Below are positions 13,562-20,823 of a stretch of 20,833 nucleotides of DNA, one piece after another. Position numbers and translations under genes: made by a program. The notes beneath the pieces were generated by a model. It was not told the DNA's origin and did no database searches. It saw nothing but the letters and a program-made list of their open reading frames with translations. The DNA comes from Muribaculaceae bacterium (GTDB lineage: Bacteria; Bacteroidota; Bacteroidia; Bacteroidales; Muribaculaceae). Positions within the stretch are counted from its first letter, which is position 1. Each line of letters opens with the position of its first letter. The stretch is from assembly GCA_009775125.1 (NCBI GenBank), contig VSPD01000048.1, positions 1 to 20,833 on the forward strand. The letters run 5' to 3'.

Positions 13562-15235
13562 ATGGATAAAGAACCGCGCATAATCCGACATCTTAGAATT
13601 GCCGATGACTTTCTTCAATCGGGAGGCACACTCGATAAGGCTACATTTATAAAGCTGCTTGAAGATAAAGGTGATGACTTTGGCATAAATGAGGAAATAA
13701 AAAAGAGATGCAGGAATAATGGTAAACTTATCGAGGCTGAGAAAGTGCAGTATTGTCACCGTTCGTGGACTAAATTAAGATTAAGAATAAAGGACGAGGC
13801 TCAACTGAAAGGCAATCTTTCCGATATTCTCGTCTTGCAGGACAGTTATCACAGAGGTTACTCTCAATCCATAAAATATGTGATAGATGGATACACCTTA
13901 TTTCCGCTTGCAGAAAGGACGAATCAAAGAAAAGAAGACAAACTGATAGAGGCAATAGACAAGATAGTCGGTGGAGAAATTCAGGCCGCATTTCAAGATT
14001 CAGATATCGATTTATCTGCTCTCGAACTGTCTTATAAAAAAAATAATGACGACATCGACGCGACAATATTTAAATTGATGCACCTTCGGGATATGAATGT
14101 GATAAAATTTGTGGAGTATTGTTGCGAATCATTGTTTCCATTGCTGGACTTCTTCGAATCGAACAAGGTTAAAATTTCATCATTGGTTGGAAAAATATAT
14201 TGTGAAATTGAAAAACTTAACGATAGGAGAATATATGCTTCATTTATTGTTATCTTGAATGAATTGTGCATGGCTTACAAGTTGAACCTGCCCTTTGTTC
14301 GAAAAAATAACGAAGAAGCGATTAAAATCCTTTCCGGTTGTGAATCGGATGATGAATGGGTCTATTTTCTTAGAAAGGCCTACTACGTCGAGGCAGAGTT
14401 ATTTAGAGTGAATGAAGATTGGGTGCCGGCATTGGTCAGTTACCAAAAGTCGTTAGACTTGATTCTCGGTCTTCCCGAAGACGGAGAAGACGATATTTTT
14501 GAGCAGGCGGAAATAAAGAATCGCTGTTCAATGGTGCTGAAAAATTTGGGCCGCTATGACGAGGCTGCTGTCGGATATGAAGATAGTCTGGTGCTTTACA
14601 ACCGTATTCTGGCTTTGGCTGAGGATGTGGAATATATTCAATCGACTATTGCGAACATCCATTACGGGATGTTTATAAATGAATGTGAACGAGGCGATTT
14701 CCGGATGGCCAAAACACACATCGTGGAGGCCGCCAGGCGATTTAAAGGAATCGGGGATTATGACGCATATGTCGATGCTCTGACTCGTCATGCCGACTGC
14801 TGCCATCATCTCAATGAACATGATGAATCGATTAACGTGCTTTTTGAGGCCGAAAAATTCCTTTTGACGCTTGAATATGACGATTTCCTATACGTGACAG
14901 GGTTGATAAGGGTTTATTCTGAAATGGTAAACAAATGCCTGATTATGGAGCAATATGATCAAGCACAGAGCCATTATTTGCGCCTAAAAGAATTCATTTT
15001 CTCGCAAGAACCAAAATTCACATACAAGATTGTCGACGAATTATGCTTTTACCTTTATTGGCTTGGGGTGTTCTTAAATGGATACGGAATACCTAAGGAG
15101 GGCAAAATAATATTGGAATACCTTTTGAATTTGATTTTGAAATTCGGGCTGAATGAGAAAGAACATATAGAATATATCGGTAAGATAGAAAAAGAAATAA
15201 AAAAGGCGGAAAATAAAATACAAAATATTGATTAA
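13562..15235 (+). CDS. Cytoplasmic TPR-repeat protein, divergent from the ATPase/SecB-like operon
   Basis: This 557-residue soluble protein has no signal peptide or membrane segment. The C-terminal two-thirds consists of helical TPR-like repeats, including DWVPALVSYQKSLDLI, LGRYDEAAVGYEDSLVLYN, GDFRMAKTHIVEAARRF, LNEHDESINVLFEAEKF and EQYDQAQSHYLRLKEFIF. The N-terminal 115 or so residues are basic (IKKRCRNNGK, HRSWTKLRLRIKDEAQ) and unfamiliar. They might be a protein- or nucleic-acid-binding domain. The ATG at 13562 is preferred to a GTG four codons earlier. The gene is visibly more AT-rich than the sugar and fimbrial genes on either side, which suggests horizontal acquisition. Its promoter is back to back with that of the ATPase/SecB-like operon, so a sensor or scaffold role in the same process is plausible but inferred. 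Confidence 0.75.
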   Translation: MDKEPRIIRHLRIADDFLQSGGTLDKATFIKLLEDKGDDFGINEEIKKRCRNNGKLIEAEKVQYCHRSWTKLRLRIKDEAQLKGNLSDILVLQDSYHRGYSQSIKYVIDGYTLFPLAERTNQRKEDKLIEAIDKIVGGEIQAAFQDSDIDLSALELSYKKNNDDIDATIFKLMHLRDMNVIKFVEYCCESLFPLLDFFESNKVKISSLVGKIYCEIEKLNDRRIYASFIVILNELCMAYKLNLPFVRKNNEEAIKILSGCESDDEWVYFLRKAYYVEAELFRVNEDWVPALVSYQKSLDLILGLPEDGEDDIFEQAEIKNRCSMVLKNLGRYDEAAVGYEDSLVLYNRILALAEDVEYIQSTIANIHYGMFINECERGDFRMAKTHIVEAARRFKGIGDYDAYVDALTRHADCCHHLNEHDESINVLFEAEKFLLTLEYDDFLYVTGLIRVYSEMVNKCLIMEQYDQAQSHYLRLKEFIFSQEPKFTYKIVDELCFYLYWLGVFLNGYGIPKEGKIILEYLLNLILKFGLNEKEHIEYIGKIEKEIKKAENKIQNID

Positions 15236-15241
15236 AAAACG

Positions 15242-15275
15242 ACAATCGCCCTCGCAATTTTGCGGGGGCGATTGT
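15242..15275. terminator. Bidirectional terminator between TPR and DUF3861-like genes
   Basis: ACAATCGCCC (15242-15251) pairs with GGGCGATTGT (15266-15275). The stem continues inward through CGCA/TGCG to a short T-rich loop, giving about 15 bp in total. It lies between the convergent gene ends at 15235 (+) and 15298 (-). Confidence 0.75.
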
Positions 15276-15297
15276 TTGATGACTGTGAGCGGAGAGC

Positions 15298-15609
15298 TTA
15301 TTTGTCGGAGCAGGAGCAGCCGCAGCCGAATTGGGCGCGGACTTTGTCCTTGAAGGCCTTGAACTGGGGAGCGAACTCGGCGAATAGCTCGAGGTCGGGG
15401 TTCTTTTTAAGCACGTGGTGGAGAAGTCGCATCGCTACGACGAATTCCTTGGCGTGTTTGTCTTTTTCGAGTACGCCGGCAGCGCGCACGCGCTCTGCCA
15501 TGGCGGCGAGGTCGTGATGTCCGCCGAAGTTGAAATCCATCACTTCGGCCATTTTACCGTCCTTAGCTTCAATCACGTTGAAGAAGTAGGACTTTTTTTC
15601 TTTGTCCAT
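15298..15609 (-). CDS. DUF3861-like small protein with Cys-rich tail
   Basis: This 103-residue cytoplasmic protein has the pattern I associate with DUF3861: a short N-terminal strand pair (SYFFNVIEA), FNFGGHHDLAAMAERV, a helix with AKEFVVAMRLLHHVLKKNP, and LFAEFAPQFKAFKDKV. The function of that family is unknown. An unusual end, FGCGCSCSDK, carries three Cys within five residues and could bind metal. The assignment is from memory of the pattern and is moderately certain. It converges with the TPR gene. The 120 bases upstream are AT-rich and end at a mobile repeat. I found no clear TAnnTTTG promoter there. Confidence 0.75.
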   Translation of the reverse strand: MDKEKKSYFFNVIEAKDGKMAEVMDFNFGGHHDLAAMAERVRAAGVLEKDKHAKEFVVAMRLLHHVLKKNPDLELFAEFAPQFKAFKDKVRAQFGCGCSCSDK

Positions 15610-15730
15610 AATAATTGTTTATATTGGGTTGTTTTATAGATTCAATAGTGATTTCTCACATAGGTATCTATAAAACGCCCTCTCGCCCCAAAGGTTCCTC
15701 CGACGCCGCTTAATTAAAGTTAAAAGCGTA

Positions 15731-16008
15731 CAAGCCGAAAATGCGGTGCATGGAATCGCGTAGCGATTCAAGAATGTAGCCCGGGGTGGAGCGACAGCGT
15801 AACCCCGGGTATGTGCGTTGTAATTATCCGTGGTATTGGAGCGAGCGACAGCGTAGCGTTCTACACCACGGCTGGCATTATCGAACGCTCCGGCCGGCCT
15901 CCGCTCCAACACCATAATAAATAAAATTCACGCCCCTCCCAGGGCTGTCGCCCTGCGCTACAATATTTGTCTCCTAACGGAGACGCAATGCACCGTAATT
16001 ACGGCTTG
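15731..16008 (+). mobile_element. MITE-like structured repeat, copy 3
   Basis: The third copy is more diverged than copies 1 and 2 in the stretch after the second hairpin, but has the same ends. It is flanked by an exact 10-bp direct repeat, GTTAAAAGCG, at 15719-15728 and 16013-16022, the clearest target-site duplication of the three. The second hairpin reads CCCGGGGT/ACCCCGGG instead of CCGGGGGT/ACCCCCGG, and the fourth reads CAGGGC/GCCCTG instead of CGGGGC/GCCCCG. In both, one base pair has changed on both sides. Confidence 0.8.
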
Positions 16009-16022
16009 ACCCGTTAAAAGCG

Positions 16023-16050
16023 AAACGGCTGCCGGGGATGACAGCCGTTT
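16023..16050 (-). terminator. Terminator of the ABM-domain gene
   Basis: AAACGGCTG (16023-16031) pairs with CAGCCGTTT (16042-16050) around a 10-base loop. Read on the - strand it follows the monooxygenase stop codon by 35 bases and is followed by CGCTTTTAA. Confidence 0.6.
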
Positions 16051-16085
16051 TTTCGCAAGCCGGAGGCTCGCGTTGCTGCTGCATG

Positions 16086-16364
16086 TCAGAAGGTGAATTT
16101 CTCGAGGGTGAGGGTGCCGCACTCTTCGAGGATGGGGACGAGGCGGCGGAAATGGGGCGCGGCCATGTGGGCTTGCAGCGATGGCTCGTCCTGCCATGTT
16201 TCGACGATTTCGATGTGGTTGTCGGCGGTGAGGCTTGCGAATGCCTCGTAGGACACGCATCCGGGATCGTGGAGCGAGAGTTCGACGAGTTCGACGGCGG
16301 CGTCGACGGCTTTTTGGCGGAGCGCGCTGTCGGCGATTTCAAGAAAACAGTTCAGTCGTATCAT
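16086..16364 (-). CDS. Antibiotic-biosynthesis-monooxygenase (ABM) fold small protein
   Basis: This 92-residue protein shows the single ferredoxin-like domain of the ABM/YgiN family, whose members are dimeric and often oxidise quinols or other small aromatics without a cofactor. Characteristic stretches are ELVELSLHDPGCVSYEAFAS, HIEIVETWQDEPSLQAHMAAPHF and a C-terminal strand EECGTLTLEKFTF. The length is normal for the family. There is no signal peptide, so it acts in the cytoplasm. It stands alone, with its own terminator, between the fimbrial operon terminator and a mobile repeat. Substrate and physiological role cannot be told from the sequence. The family name refers to the fold and does not imply antibiotic synthesis here. 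Confidence 0.88.
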   Translation of the reverse strand: MIRLNCFLEIADSALRQKAVDAAVELVELSLHDPGCVSYEAFASLTADNHIEIVETWQDEPSLQAHMAAPHFRRLVPILEECGTLTLEKFTF

Positions 16365-16478
16365 AATTTGTTAATGCTTTATGGTTATACACACTTTATG
16401 ATTAACGTCTTCCATTCGGCTTTTGTTGTGCTTTGGCTGTGATTGGTGGTGGGTGAGGGGGAGGCGTGTTATAATCGA

Positions 16479-16510
16479 AACCCCGCGCATCGGGGTGGGT
16501 GCGCGGGGTT
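16479..16510 (-). terminator. Terminator of the fimbrial operon
   Basis: A perfect 11-bp GC-rich stem, AACCCCGCGCA (16479-16489) with TGCGCGGGGTT (16500-16510), has a 10-base loop. It lies 41 bases beyond the fimbrillin stop on the - strand and is followed by TCGATTATAAC. Confidence 0.65.
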
Positions 16511-16551
16511 GATGGTTTCAGCCTCTATGGGCGGGCGGGAGCTTTATGGGG

Positions 16552-18255
16552 TTAATCCAAATGGTTCTCGCCGATGGGCCATACGGCGTAGAGGATGCGG
16601 AATTTTGTGGGGTCGTCTGCCGGAATGAAGATGGACTTTTCCGACGGAATAAACAGGTCGGGAGCGGTAGGGTCGTATTCATGAGCCCACTTGTCTTCGT
16701 AGGTAAGCGGAGTGGGACTGTAATATTTATATCCTTTATATTTGCGTTCTCCTTCATATTTAGAATGCAGTTCCATCGGGGCTTCCAGAAGTTCAATAAT
16801 ATGGTCGCACCAGCACGTAAACCCATAATTGTCTAACTGATGTTCCCAGTATATATCATTTGCGGGGTCGTCCCATTCTTTATTGATCTTGTTGTTATAG
16901 AAGTAGGGAATTTCAAACTCGGTGCCTTTCACTTCTCCGGTTTCCAAATTCAGATCGAACTTTGACATTATATAATAAGCGCTGCCGTTTCTGAATCTGC
17001 CGTCGAGGGCATCGAGAACAAGAGTGTAGGCATTATTGACGGGAGTGTTTACAATAATGTTTTCTACCCCTCGGTGATCAGTATCAACCCAATCTTCGAC
17101 GGTAGCATCGAGTTTCACGGATGTAAGGCCGATGTGAAGCACGAAATTATACGATTTGCCGGCCTGGAACGAAAATCTGAAAGGCGCCGTCACCTCGCTT
17201 GTGATTTTGCTTTGACCACCGGCAAGGTTGGGGTCCTCGGTGATGACATCAAATTTGACGGTCACCATGATGGGAATAGTATCGTTGGCATATTTGTCTA
17301 TAAAGGGAGTGGGCATCACCATCAGATATTTATCGTCGTCGGTGAGTCTCATCACTGTGGTGGCGTCGGCGGGAGTGAGGGTGTTGTTGATGAAATCGCC
17401 GTTTTCAGCGGTGAGTGTGTAAGTGTGTGATTTGGCTTTATAATTCTCCCATTTGCCGGTGCGGAGATTGAAGTCGCCGCTGTCGCCAAAATCGCTTGAA
17501 GATATCGCCACGCTGTTGATTACCACAGTCGATTTGTCGGTAAGTTTAATGTTATGCAGATTATAGTTCGGTTGGCCATTGGGATTGGGATTGAAATTGT
17601 CATCTTCATTGGTGTTTTCGCCATTAAACTCATCGATGACGGCCACGCGCTTGAAGCCAATACGCGACAGTGCGTGGTTGAATCGGAAATTCACTTTTTC
17701 GGCGATGGCCTGCTTGCGGATATCCATTGCATTGTTGCTGTAAAGCAGGTCGACTTGCTTGTCGACGTCCTCGTCCATCTTGAACGAGAGTTTGGGGTCG
17801 CCCTTGGCAGTGTTGGGTGTGAAACCGGTGATGCCGGTGGCTCCGGGAGTTTCAACGTAGGGAGCGTAGGCAAAGAATGACACTTTTTCCGTGGGATTGT
17901 TCGGCCAATACTTCACGGGAGAATACTGCCACATACCGCCTTCGGCGGCGTCATTCCAGGCCACTTCCTGGTTGTACATGAAATTGGGCAGATGGTCGGG
18001 ATTTTCCGTCTTGTAGTCCACTGATTCGGTGTAGTATCCGAACACACCGAATCCCGTTGTTTTGAGAGCGGGAAGGTCCATCACTGAGGCGCGCGATTCG
18101 GGAGCGCCGGCAAGGTAGGTTCCGAAAGTGACGGCATCACCGTCGGGTGTCGGGACATTGCCGCTGCCGGTAAGCAGCTCTTCGTCTTGTGTGCAGCTCA
18201 CTGTGGAGATGGCTGCGATGGCTGCGAAAGCCATCAGAAACTTTTTAGCTTTCAT
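16552..18255 (-). CDS. Fimbrillin-family (Mfa1-like) lipoprotein
   Basis: Fimbrillins are exported as lipoproteins, processed, and assembled into surface fimbriae for adhesion. The signal peptide ends in a lipobox with Cys21 (STVSCTQDEE). The family pattern is visible in VTFGTYL, GFGVFGYYT, YSPVKYWPNN, VSFFAYAPY, FRFNHALSRIGFKRVAV and the closing KLDATVEDWVD near residue 405. After that come about 160 further residues, acidic and rich in Tyr and Trp (YYIMSKFDLNLETGEV, YGFTCWCDHIIELL). Fimbrillins often end near the VEDW-type strand, so this extension is unusual and may mark a tip or accessory subunit. It is the last gene of the DUF3575-DUF5119-fimbrillin operon. A duplicated 23-bp sequence lies in the 95-base gap before it. 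The family is secure; the subunit role is uncertain. Confidence 0.87.
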   Translation of the reverse strand: MKAKKFLMAFAAIAAISTVSCTQDEELLTGSGNVPTPDGDAVTFGTYLAGAPESRASVMDLPALKTTGFGVFGYYTESVDYKTENPDHLPNFMYNQEVAWNDAAEGGMWQYSPVKYWPNNPTEKVSFFAYAPYVETPGATGITGFTPNTAKGDPKLSFKMDEDVDKQVDLLYSNNAMDIRKQAIAEKVNFRFNHALSRIGFKRVAVIDEFNGENTNEDDNFNPNPNGQPNYNLHNIKLTDKSTVVINSVAISSSDFGDSGDFNLRTGKWENYKAKSHTYTLTAENGDFINNTLTPADATTVMRLTDDDKYLMVMPTPFIDKYANDTIPIMVTVKFDVITEDPNLAGGQSKITSEVTAPFRFSFQAGKSYNFVLHIGLTSVKLDATVEDWVDTDHRGVENIIVNTPVNNAYTLVLDALDGRFRNGSAYYIMSKFDLNLETGEVKGTEFEIPYFYNNKINKEWDDPANDIYWEHQLDNYGFTCWCDHIIELLEAPMELHSKYEGERKYKGYKYYSPTPLTYEDKWAHEYDPTAPDLFIPSEKSIFIPADDPTKFRILYAVWPIGENHLD

Positions 18256-18274
18256 GTCTGTGTTTTTTAATTGG

Positions 18275-18321
18275 TTTATTTATATCATCTGATCTATTTT
18301 ATTTATATCATCTGATCTATT
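18275..18321. repeat. Tandem duplication of 23 bp upstream of the fimbrillin gene
   Basis: The unit at 18275-18297, containing ATATCATCTGATCTAT, is repeated exactly at 18298-18320, with the next base also matching. It fills about half of the 95-base gap between the DUF5119 and fimbrillin genes, 20 bases upstream of the fimbrillin start codon. It would be transcribed in the leader of the fimbrillin cistron. Confidence 0.85.
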
Positions 18322-18350
18322 ATGTGATTTTTTCGGATGTGGAGCTATGT

Positions 18351-19373
18351 TTATTTTTTAGGTGAATGCAGGCCGATGTTAAAATCTTCCGGATCTTCCC
18401 AGTCCTCGACCCATACGTCGAGGCCCCAGTCGGAATTTTCTCCCGGCGGCAACGGCGGGTCGAGCCACAGGTCGAGCCACAGGTCGAGGTTGTCGCCACG
18501 CCTGCCCGGAGGCGGGTCGCTCTCGGCGATGAGATGTCCCACGGGTATGTTGTAGCGGAGCACGGTCTTGCCGTCGGCAAGCATGGCCTGGAATTCGAGG
18601 AAGTTTTCGGCCGGTGAGCCTCCGTGGTTGGCGGGCAGCCCGAAGCAGCGGATGTCGGCCTTCACCAGGCCGATGTCGGGCTTGGAGGATGTGCGCGAGC
18701 GCGACCATTCGTCCGACTCTATGGGGTGGGCCACGGTCACGGTATTGTCGTTCGGCATATCGGCGGCGAGCTTTCTGCCCGAAGCCATTCCGCTGATGCT
18801 CCCGCGCGCCGCCCTGAGGTTGCCGATATTTTCGGTGTGGATGGTTACGTGGAGTGTGTAGATGATATTTTTCGGGTGCAGGGTGCCTATCACCTTTGTG
18901 CCGCTGTGGGAGTAGCTCGCGTGGTCGGTCATGATGGTGTCGGTGGCGAGCCATTCGGGAGGCCAAGCCACGTAGCTGCTGCCGTCGGCGCGTCCGCCGT
19001 ACCATTTGGGGCTTTCTTGCGGCGGGGCGAAAGCCTCGGCGGTGTGCACGGCGTCGAGCCCGCGGAACCCGATGTAGTTGTATTCGTCCTCGGTGAGGTT
19101 GAACACGGTGGCCCAGTGGCGTCCTTCCGACAGTCGGGGCGACACGTAGGCTATGTTGTTGTCGATGGTATGCAGTTTCTCGCCGGTGGCGGTGTGGTGG
19201 CATATCACGGTCATGCCCGTGGGCACGGTCTTGCCGTAGGCGGTCCAGTCCACGTTGAGGCGCAGGTCGGCTCCCGTGTTGCCGGAGGGCTCGGGGTAGA
19301 AATGGATGGTGGCGTCGCACGATGCAAGCGCCAGGCTCACGGCAGCGAGTATTATCAGTCGTAATCTCACCAT
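18351..19373 (-). CDS. DUF5119-type lipoprotein of the fimbrial operon
   Basis: This 340-residue lipoprotein has signal peptide MVRLRLIILAAVSLALASC, with Cys19 as lipid anchor. The body (LNVDWTAYGKTVPTGMTV, EYNYIGFRGLDAVH, IYTLHVTIHTENIGNLRAARGSISGM) fits the DUF5119 family that often accompanies fimbrillins and DUF3575 proteins. Its exact job is unknown; a part in fimbrial assembly or surface anchoring is inferred. The ATG at 19373 overlaps the end of the upstream gene (ATGGTGA), implying translational coupling, and fits better than a GTG three codons earlier. The C-terminal tail is odd: Trp-acidic repeats (LDLWLDLWLDPPLPP, then WGLDVWVEDWEDPEDF), with the first part built from a short tandem DNA duplication around 18465-18495. 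Confidence 0.8.
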   Translation of the reverse strand: MVRLRLIILAAVSLALASCDATIHFYPEPSGNTGADLRLNVDWTAYGKTVPTGMTVICHHTATGEKLHTIDNNIAYVSPRLSEGRHWATVFNLTEDEYNYIGFRGLDAVHTAEAFAPPQESPKWYGGRADGSSYVAWPPEWLATDTIMTDHASYSHSGTKVIGTLHPKNIIYTLHVTIHTENIGNLRAARGSISGMASGRKLAADMPNDNTVTVAHPIESDEWSRSRTSSKPDIGLVKADIRCFGLPANHGGSPAENFLEFQAMLADGKTVLRYNIPVGHLIAESDPPPGRRGDNLDLWLDLWLDPPLPPGENSDWGLDVWVEDWEDPEDFNIGLHSPKK

Positions 19374-20632
19374 TTCATCCACCTCCTTTCCTTGCGCTCG
19401 CGGTAGAATTTATAGGATATAGCAATTCCGGCGCGTGTAAGGCCCCAATATGTGCCGCCGCCACGCGACACCTCGGCTCCGTTGCGGCCGGTGTTGTGGT
19501 ATTTGATCCATTTATACGACAGGTATCCGGCGCCGATTTGCGCTTCCATGCTCCAGTGGCGGGCCTTGTCGAGGTGGAAGGCGAAACCATAGCCGATGCC
19601 AAGGCCGAAGGCGGCGTGGTTGGGATCTTGATAGCGGTAGTCGCCGGCGAAACTTACGTTGAAGCCTATCACCGACGCATGCGCTCCGAAATAATGTCCG
19701 GCGCCGGCATCGCGGAGCCAATAGCGCACTTCGGGCTGTGTGGCCAGCAGGCGGATACGCCAGCGGCGGGTGATGTCGTATGGCGAATACCACACCGGCA
19801 CGTCGAGGCTCCACCGGGGCCACAGTTCGAGTTCAAAGCCGAGGTTGGCACACAGGGCAGCGTCCCACAACAGGTTGGTTTTCAGGGCAAAGAAGCGTTG
19901 CCGCGTCGGCGCATGCATGGTGATGTCCACGGCCATGGGAGTGAAAGCGGGCATGGTGGCCGGCCTGCTGAGGACAGGATATGCCGGCATGGGCCTGTAC
20001 ATGCGGCTGCGCAGCCGGCGGGTGTCGTAGTCCACCAGCACGGAGGCGCGGCGCAGATAGGGCAGCACGTGGGCGCGCATGGAGGCGTAGGGTGCGCCGC
20101 CGTCGAGGCCTTTGAGCCTCCGCTCGCGGGTGTCGCCGTCGATGCCGGCTGTCCGGTCGAGGAAACTTAGCACCACGGCGCCGTGGGGAATGGTGCTGTC
20201 GGCGGCGAGCATCATGCGCATGCCGTCCCAATCCTCGGGGATTGTGGATATGGCATAGATGCTGTCGGGGAACGAATAGCGTGCGCGGAGGATGGCGATG
20301 AACGTGCGTGCGCGGCCGGTGGCGAGGCGTACGTTGTTGGGGTAGGGGCCCTCGGGCGACGCTGTGCCCTCCACGGTGATGCGCTCCACTTTCATGCGCG
20401 GGTCGAGCACCATGGAGTCGATGCGCGCGAGCACTCGGTCGAGGGCGCTGTCGTTGCCGTGATATGTCTTGTCTAAATTGGTGAGATTGACTTTGAAGTC
20501 GATACGGGCCTGTGCCCTGGCCGATATGCTGAGTGTGTCGACAGTGGCTTCCAAGGCCGCGCACGGGACCGCCGAAAGCAGGGCAATAAGAATCAGCGCC
20601 GCCAAATGTATCGAAATTACATGGCGGTGCAT
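19367..20632 (-). CDS. DUF3575 outer-membrane protein of the fimbrial operon
   Basis: This is the first gene of the fimbrial operon. Starting at the ATG at 20632 gives signal peptide MHRHVISIHLAALILIALLS and 421 residues. An in-frame ATG at 20689 would add 19 residues before the signal and is less likely. The N-terminal half has an OmpA-like turn (VERITVEGTASPEGPYPNNVRLATGRA), which in that family binds peptidoglycan. The C-terminal half is a DUF3575 barrel-like domain (ALKTNLLWDAALCANLGFELEL, VPVWYSPYDI, EVRYWL, YFGAHASVIGFNVSF, MEAQIGAGYLSYKWIKY). DUF3575 proteins are common beside fimbrillin genes in Bacteroidales. An outer-membrane or periplasmic role in fimbrial assembly is inferred. It overlaps the next gene by 7 bases. 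Confidence 0.82.
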   Translation of the reverse strand: MHRHVISIHLAALILIALLSAVPCAALEATVDTLSISARAQARIDFKVNLTNLDKTYHGNDSALDRVLARIDSMVLDPRMKVERITVEGTASPEGPYPNNVRLATGRARTFIAILRARYSFPDSIYAISTIPEDWDGMRMMLAADSTIPHGAVVLSFLDRTAGIDGDTRERRLKGLDGGAPYASMRAHVLPYLRRASVLVDYDTRRLRSRMYRPMPAYPVLSRPATMPAFTPMAVDITMHAPTRQRFFALKTNLLWDAALCANLGFELELWPRWSLDVPVWYSPYDITRRWRIRLLATQPEVRYWLRDAGAGHYFGAHASVIGFNVSFAGDYRYQDPNHAAFGLGIGYGFAFHLDKARHWSMEAQIGAGYLSYKWIKYHNTGRNGAEVSRGGGTYWGLTRAGIAISYKFYRERKERRWMKW

Positions 20633-20774
20633 GCCTATGCATGAGCTGTTTTTTATTTCTTTATAATATGCCGGTGCCGCAACATCCATTATAAAATAAA
20701 GATGCTTATAATTTTATGCTATGGTCGTATGATATAGGTTAGGATAAATGGCTGATGCTTGATTTAAAGTGGTG

Positions 20775-20807
20775 CAAAATTAATATATTTTATATAGGCA
20801 ATACAAA
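20775..20807 (-). promoter_or_regulatory. Promoter of the fimbrial operon
   Basis: On the - strand TTTG (20807-20804), 21 bp, then TAATTTTG (20782-20775) matches the Bacteroidetes promoter consensus. It implies a leader of roughly 135 bases before the DUF3575 start. The leader is AT-rich and shows nothing else I can name. Confidence 0.7.
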
Positions 20808-20812
20808 TTTTA

Positions 20813-20823
20813 CCCCCCCCCCC
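20813..20823. repeat. Homopolymer of 11 C (11 G on the - strand) next to the fimbrial promoter
   Basis: Eleven consecutive C lie five bases upstream of the -33 box of the fimbrial operon promoter. Homopolymers of this length are prone to slipped-strand changes in length. The tract is near the window edge, so its length could also be a sequencing artefact. Confidence 0.8.

Noticed and set aside
7255..16008. CRISPR array
   Set aside because: The repeats are about 275 bp, only three, irregularly spaced across 9 kb, and no cas genes are present.
19322..20170. Long + strand frame opposite the DUF3575 gene, and a 313-codon alternative frame inside the DUF5119 gene
   Set aside because: Both are shadows of recognised genes, with Arg/His- or Gly/Val-rich composition and no domain pattern.
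20633..20689. Upstream ATG adding 19 residues to the DUF3575 protein
   Set aside because: The added residues precede a clear signal peptide and their AT-rich codons look like untranslated leader.
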